Shown here in pieces: positions 60,966-64,000 of a stretch of 64,000 bases of DNA. Numbering within the stretch: position 1 is the stretch's first letter; each line of letters starts with the position of its first letter. Source of the DNA: Dipetalonema caudispina (lineage: Eukaryota; Nematoda; Chromadorea; Rhabditida; Onchocercidae); the NCBI GenBank assembly GCA_013365325.1, contig JABVXV010000057.1, positions 62,001-126,000 of the forward strand. The letters are read 5' to 3'. Under the pieces are notes generated by a model. The model was not told where the DNA came from. It saw nothing but the letters and a program-made list of their open reading frames with translations, and ran no database searches. The translations under genes and the position numbers were made by a program.

Positions 60966-63900
60966 AAGCTAAGTTTTACTCTTATGTTTCTGTTTATGTC
61001 TTTGAGGGTGAGTGGAAAGGCGTGATGTAATTTGACCTATCGAAAATTACTCTTAATTTGATCCTTATTACGTTTCATTTGTACTCTTTGTTGTAATAAA
61101 ACGGAAGTTTCAAAAGGTTTACCTGTGATACTTACAATAAGGAGAAGGGAAGTTCAAGAACTCTAGGAGATCGCGAAAAGTATGGGATGTCCCAGGAATT
61201 TTACAATAAGTTCGATTCTTCTGATAGAATAATTTACGTTTACTAATATATTTTAAAAAATTAATGAATTGAGTATTAGGCCCTCTCCGGATTTCACAGT
61301 ATGATTCCCATTATTCTGCTTAATGAATTTTAACAAACGGATCTTTCATTTCCGGTGCCCAATCATTTTATTTGCAGTTTTTTGACTGAGTCCCATCATT
61401 TGTTTCCGCATTCAATCATAGTTCCTCTTTACCTTGGTATTCTTTTACTCCAATACAGATAGTTTCTGTAGCCTTTAATTGTTGTTGCTACTTTTATTTG
61501 ATCGGTCGAACTTTGATTTGGAAATGTTCCATTCGCATAATCTTCCTTTATTGTCCTTTTTACTTTATTTTCTTTTTTATCCTCTAGTAGCAGTGCTCAG
61601 AAATGTTTTGTAATTTTCAATTTCGAATAATTCCCTTAAGTGAGGTGCATTCCCAATAATATTATTTCCTCTGAATCCTTATCAATCTCTTCCCTGTCTT
61701 GAATTGACTCTCCGAAACATCTTAATTTACGGGGTTGAAATCTTCTAGAGCGAGTTGAAGCGCCTCTTTACCTATTCTACGAAAATTTACCTTTTTCGGT
61801 AGTTGTGTGCGCTGGTTGTGACAAATTTTTAAAATGATTTTGAGATTGGTGATATGCCGGACTTGTTGGATTATTCATTATTTTCATTTGTTCCATAACC
61901 ATTGCATATTCTTGAGTAATTTCACTTAACTTCCCTGTTTTTCACCCCTCAACTTTTTTGTTGTGAATGTGCTTTCCGTACAATAACAAAGTTTATTAAT
62001 TGTTCCCTTTGATGTTTCATAACGGTTGTAACTTTTCCATGCTAAATAACGTAGTTGTTCAGAAGTATTGTAAGAGATAATTTTAAGTAATATAATTCAC
62101 ATGGTTCGTCCTCGCTTTAATTTCCGATCTCCACTTAGCACTGCTACCTGTCTGTCTTTTCTCTTTTCTTTCTTTACTACTGTTTGATTTTGCTGGTGGA
62201 GATTATTATATTACTGTGATTTACAAAAATATGCATTTTGTAAGCCTTATTTTCAAAAGTAATTTATCACGCTACTAAACAGCTATGCATCTTCTGCTGT
62301 AAGACAATGCTAGAGAAGAAGGAGTGAAAAGGTAGTTCAGTGGTCCGCCAATCAGGCATGGTTGTTTAAACATTTCCCTGAACATGTTTGTTATCAAAAT
62401 GTGCTGATAATCGATTTTTCGCGGAAGAAATGTTACAACTTGCACTGGATTTGTAAACAGTTGCTTTAAAAGCCTTTAGTTTAAATTTCAGTTCCATTTC
62501 ATGTATTCATTTAAATACATTTTATTCACGATAGGAAGAGGTGGACCAATTTCTCATGTCAGCTTTATAATTAGGAAATAAAGATGGCATCATAATTCAT
62601 ACAGCTAGCACTAAAAAAGTAAATTGCGTAGAATTCAAGTTTGTTGTAGTTGTTAACATGTAACGGTCATTTGTTACTTTAAAAATATATGTAATGCCTT
62701 CGTTTGTTTCAATATTTTGTGTGTGGGGAAAAACAGGAAGGGGTAATTGACATGATAGATTTATCTCATCCTGAATTAGTTACTATGTAGTTAGAGGTCA
62801 GCCAATCATGTATATCTGTTCCTGTATACTAGGAAAAATCAATAAGAAAGGGTGGAATTCGTGCAAATCAGATGCTGGATTAATAAGCTTTTTTCAGAAT
62901 TTATCGTAATTTCAATCATTTTCAGTCAAATTCATCCATCAAAAGGCTTCTTTCTATCTTTTTAGTGAGATCTTTAATTTAACCCGAAAAGGAGAAGCAA
63001 AAGGGAAAAGAGGAATTCGTCATTATAATAATTATTGATATATTTGATGTCTTGTTCATTTTATCATAGTTTTACTGCTAGGAAAAATATCTCGAGTTAA
63101 TGAGGTATAGTTTGAGTTATCTAACCCAACCAAGTGTCAGTTTTGTACCAAGCGCATTCGAATAAGTAAGCGTGGCCTATTATCCTTACAACAAATTGAT
63201 TAAACAGACTCTTAAAAACTTATTTTCGGCTTAAAATCACAAATTATATAGCAATTTATAAAAGCAGTTGAAAGTTAATTTTTCTGCTCGATTCAATATT
63301 TCACCGTTAATGAATCTATAATCTTCTCAAATTGTCCATGTATATCTCTATACCTACTATTGCGATCTATGGAATTGTGTAATAATGTTTAATTAATATG
63401 GCGGTGACCAAATAATAACGTGATGCTATTCTTCTCTTGCTCTTTGGTGTTCATGATGATGTAAATCTCATAAAATTGAAGCTTTGACAGAAAACGAAGA
63501 GTATATGATTTAATAATATTTTAAAATTGCCCGTTCCTGTCACGAATCCTTATGGATGTGTGAAGTTTTTTCAGAATATGAAAGCAGAATTAGACATTTA
63601 AAGCACTCTTAAGCGCGCTAATTCTCTCTCTAATTTTTTGAGAAATTGAGGAAAAAAGGGCTTGAGAAATAGAAAGAAACCTGTTGTTGAGGACTGGAAC
63701 GTGTTAATAGTTTTGTGAGGCATGGATTTAAATTATGCTGAGAGCTTATATCATTGAAGTTTGAATACAAGATGCTAAAAGTTTGTTCGATAAGGACGTT
63801 CGACTTTGCTTCGGTTGTCTTTATGAGAAACAGGCCTGTGATATCGATTTAAACGAAAATCAATAATTGAAATGTTTTATTTTCAATATTTTAGGGGTAT

Positions 63901-64000
63901 ACATTGCTAATGAACTAATTGATTTATAAGGAGGAATAACCATCTATAGATCTCGTTGATCTGGTATAGCTTTGAAATCCTGAAATGTAACATAATTTGT
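60966..64000. other. AT-rich right flank, no gene recognised
   Basis: About 3 kb without a supported exon on either strand. If the island at 60.9 kb is a + strand first exon, this is intron sequence; otherwise intergenic. No repeats of note. Confidence 0.4.

Overview
The window is AT-rich nuclear DNA with multi-exon genes, mostly short introns, acceptors of the TTTCAG type and exons encoding animal-type proteins. Orthologues resemble Caenorhabditis genes, and the base composition and compact introns fit a parasitic, clade III (filarial-like) nematode. That placement is an inference; no species marker was seen. Exons were assembled by hand, using homology remembered from protein families, GT/AG boundaries and reading-frame phase. 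In every named gene except the 5'-incomplete SCYL2, the exon lengths sum to a whole number of codons.

Layout: (1) 1-8.3 kb is mostly non-coding, with an unrecognised terminal exon (1077-1236) and a candidate two-exon mini-gene (6724-6966). (2) 8.3-17.1 kb, + strand: SCYL2-type pseudokinase with HEAT-like repeats, 5' end missing. (3) 18-21.4 kb, + strand: a coding-like exon and a newly assembled five-exon gene of unknown function. (4) 22.0-24.5 kb, + strand: S-adenosylmethionine decarboxylase (smd-1). (5) 25.8-37.5 kb, - strand: a 31-exon Piezo mechanosensitive channel (pezo-1) of about 1,762 residues, clearly shorter than usual. (6) 42.1-47.3 kb, + strand: MSK-type dual kinase (rskn-2). (7) 49.3-50.9 kb, - strand: Maf-family nucleotide pyrophosphatase. 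(8) 50.9-53.6 kb, + strand: ABHD18 alpha/beta hydrolase. (9) 55.1-57.8 kb, - strand: cytochrome c1 (cyc-1). (10) 57.8-64 kb: no firm gene, but a GC-rich island near 60.9 kb carries a DAF-19/RFX X-box-like site.

The genes do not form a pathway. smd-1 serves polyamine synthesis, cyc-1 respiratory complex III, Maf nucleotide-pool cleaning, SCYL2 clathrin traffic, rskn-2 MAPK-to-chromatin signalling and pezo-1 force sensing. smd-1/pezo-1, rskn-2/Maf and ABHD18/cyc-1 are convergent pairs, and pezo-1/rskn-2 is divergent across 4.5 kb.

The most striking structure is the Maf/ABHD18 junction. The inferred first exon of Maf lies wholly antisense inside the inferred first exon of ABHD18, and the two start codons face each other so that 23 bp is coding on both strands.
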